From assembly GCA_022376925.1 (NCBI GenBank), contig JAIOJX010000001.1:36488170-36552169 (forward strand): a stretch of 64,000 bases of DNA, in the 5' to 3' direction. A model generated the notes under the pieces. That model made no database searches, was not told the origin of the DNA, and worked only from the letters and a program-made list of their open reading frames with translations. This DNA comes from Tragulus kanchil. Lineage: Eukaryota; Chordata; Mammalia; Artiodactyla; Tragulidae. How positions within the stretch are numbered: position 1 is the stretch's first letter; each line of letters begins with the position of its first letter. Positions 62,278 to 64,000 of this stretch are shown piece by piece. Both the position numbers and the translations under genes were made by a program.

Positions 62278-63412
62278 TTTGAGAAATGGCAATGATTTTA
62301 TTCAGTTTGGTTTACTGACCATCTACCCTGTTTCAGACATTATACCATGCTAGAACTACAAAGGTGAATAAATTAGCCCTGTACACTCTAAAGAGTTCAG
62401 GTCATCTTGGATACCATTGATATATCCTTATAATTAATCCATTGTGATAAGTGATACAGTAACAAAATAAAGTGTTACATGATCCTAAAGGAGACAAGGG
62501 AATAATTTTACTACAAAGGTGGAAGAATTATGAAATAATTCACAGAGAATGTAAGACTTGAGATGGCACTTTTAAAAAGTGTCAAATGTCTGTAGGAAAA
62601 GAGAATGGAACAGATACTCCAGGAGAGGATATAGCATGCACAAAGAGAAGAGCTGTACATATCCATACTCTGCCCAAAGGATGACCAAGTGTCCTGTGAG
62701 ACTGGGATGCAGGGTGTTCCAAAGATGGTGAGGGGGTAGGGAATGATGACTCTTATTTCTGGAAATAAAAGTGAGGACAGGTGATAGAGGATCTTATATG
62801 CTGAAGAACTTGAGCTCTACTGGAGAGCTTTGGTAGGACTCAGAGCATGACAGATCATGTGACTGTTTTTGCCTTAGTTTGTTTTTCTTCTCTTAGTGCA
62901 TCTTTTCCCCTTGCCTAGTTCATGAGAATTATATAGTATTCACCTTAAAGTGTTATTGTGTGAATCAAGTCATTATTTTGAGGCTGTGAATTTCAAAATG
63001 GTATCTGTAAGATATTTTGAGCTATTGTCATCATTTTTCCTTCCTTCCTCCTTTTTTTCCTTCTTTCTTTCCTGTCAGTGATGTAGCATGTACAGTTTTG
63101 TAGAAGGGGAAAGAAGACATCAACCAAAAACTTGTAAGTACTGACCAAACACACAACCATCAGCTTATTCAGGGGAAACTCTGTAAAATCGTGAAGGACT
63201 ATGGAGTAAAGGAGCATTTTTGTTTTGATTTTTGTTTCATTTTGTTATTATTTTTATATAGAGATAAGCCTGATCTTGATTCTTGGATCTGGATTCAGGG
63301 CAGGAAATGGACAGCAAAGAATCTATCATGGTGGCACCGTAGCCTGAGGTTTTGGACCCTCTGTGTTCATCTAAGGGCAAGAAGTTGATACAGGTGTTTC
63401 TTATGGCAGGAA
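62278..63412. other. No gene recognised; 3' flank of olfactory receptor
   Basis: Single-copy AT-rich DNA downstream of the receptor stop codon. A pyrimidine-rich run lies at 63037-63073. The receptor's 3' UTR and polyadenylation site should lie here, but I could not fix the site. Confidence 0.45.
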
Positions 63413-64000
63413 TCACCACCTCCAGAAATAGATTTTCCTGATGAGTAGTCTCCTCAGAGCTCCTTTCATATCCTTGTTCCTTAGACTATAGATGAAGGGG
63501 TTCATCATGGGAGTTACCACTGTATACATGACAGCAGCCACCTTATCTCTTTCTACTGAGTAGGCAGAAGAGGGAAGAAAGTAGACCCCGATGATGGATC
63601 CATAGAAGAGGGACACAGCTGAGAAATGGGAACCACAAGTGGAGAATGTTTTCCACTTCCCTTTGGCTGAAGGAATCCTAAGTACAGTGTAACCAATAAA
63701 GCAATACGAGGCAAAAATGAAGGCAAATGGGATGAAGATCACTAATCCCCCTATTACTAGGACTGCCAAGTCATTGATCTGGGTGTCTGAACAAGCCAGC
63801 CTTAAAACGGGTTCCAGGTCGCAAAAGAAGTGTGGGACTTCTCTCTGATCACAGAAATTCAAGAGGCCCAGCAGACTGAGATGAAGTACTGAAACAAGAT
63901 TACAGACAACCCACGGAGTCGCTACCAACAGAGCACAGCGCTTTGGACTCAGTAAGGCAGCATAGTGTAATGGGTGACAGATGGCGATGTACCGGTCGTA
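63413..64000 (-). CDS. Olfactory receptor, C-terminal part (window edge)
   Basis: Odorant-binding G-protein-coupled receptor of the olfactory neuron membrane; couples to the olfactory Gs protein. The frame is open from the window edge to a stop at 63413-63415, about 195 codons, with no disabling change. It starts inside the third transmembrane segment end with the DRY motif (YDRYIAICHPLHY). Next come the extracellular loop 2 cysteines (HFFCDLEP, LACSDTQIND), TM5, the TM6 entry KWKTFSTCGSH, and the TM7 signature NPFIYSLRNKDM, followed by a short basic tail. These are standard olfactory receptor landmarks, and the C-terminus has normal length. The EC2 and TM6 wording resembles class II family 1 or 7; family 1-like is my best guess. 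The first about 115 residues lie outside the window, so intactness of the whole gene is unknown. The codon at 63926-63928 is TTG inside the frame, not a start. Confidence 0.95.
   Translation of the reverse strand, partial: YDRYIAICHPLHYAALLSPKRCALLVATPWVVCNLVSVLHLSLLGLLNFCDQREVPHFFCDLEPVLRLACSDTQINDLAVLVIGGLVIFIPFAFIFASYCFIGYTVLRIPSAKGKWKTFSTCGSHFSAVSLFYGSIIGVYFLPSSAYSVERDKVAAVMYTVVTPMMNPFIYSLRNKDMKGALRRLLIRKIYFWRW

Overview
This is non-coding, repeat-dense nuclear DNA of a ruminant. BovB LINE 3' ends, Bov-tA/BovA SINEs, tRNA-Glu-derived CHR-type SINEs and a full-length ruminant-type L1 sit on older mammalian layers (L2, MIR, MER5A, MaLR LTRs, L1M). All BovA copies I can see are single units, none the Bov-A2 dimer that is very common in cattle, sheep and deer, and six copies of a young ~320-bp tRNA-Glu SINE that I cannot name are present. 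This hints at a basal ruminant such as a chevrotain, but it is inference only.

Genes are few. The right end (63413-64000, minus) carries the last ~195 codons of an intact-looking olfactory receptor, cut by the window edge. A processed DNAJA1 pseudogene lies at about 33217-34719 (minus) with two in-frame stops. A young full-length L1 (20456-30668, minus) has a CpG-rich 5' UTR, an intact ORF1 and a disabled ORF2. It is flanked by a perfect 13-bp target-site duplication and sits inside an older L1 that also contains a MaLR LTR, itself interrupted by a BovB fragment. No RNA gene, CRISPR array or prokaryotic feature was seen.

The most striking property is structural. At sixteen places a block of about 1.0-1.16 kb is repeated head to tail, the copies almost identical, either sharing a few bases at the junction or separated by about 8-41 bases of unrelated filler. 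The blocks ignore repeat and gene boundaries and cut through L1 ORF1, L1 ORF2, the DNAJA1 pseudogene tail, SINEs and unique DNA. Removing two of them returns L1 ORF2 from about 5.97 kb to about 3.81 kb, the normal length. The simplest reading is false duplication in the assembly (overlapping contig ends both kept when gaps were closed); a real mutational process is the less likely alternative. The true locus would then be about 46-47 kb.

Layout: 1-5746 L2-rich DNA with three chained duplications; 5747-10128 mostly unique DNA with BovA, MIR and Bov-tA; 10129-17177 three more duplications in unique and ancient-repeat DNA; 15877-31065 nested old L1 / MaLR / BovB / young L1; 31431-34719 MaLR LTR and DNAJA1 pseudogene; 34737-45060 SINE, BovB and L1 fragments with four of the six young SINEs; 45180-47925 L1 with two Bov-tA; 47926-55546 mostly unique, GC-richer DNA with three duplications; 55547-63412 MaLR, BovB, L1 and SINEs; then the olfactory receptor.
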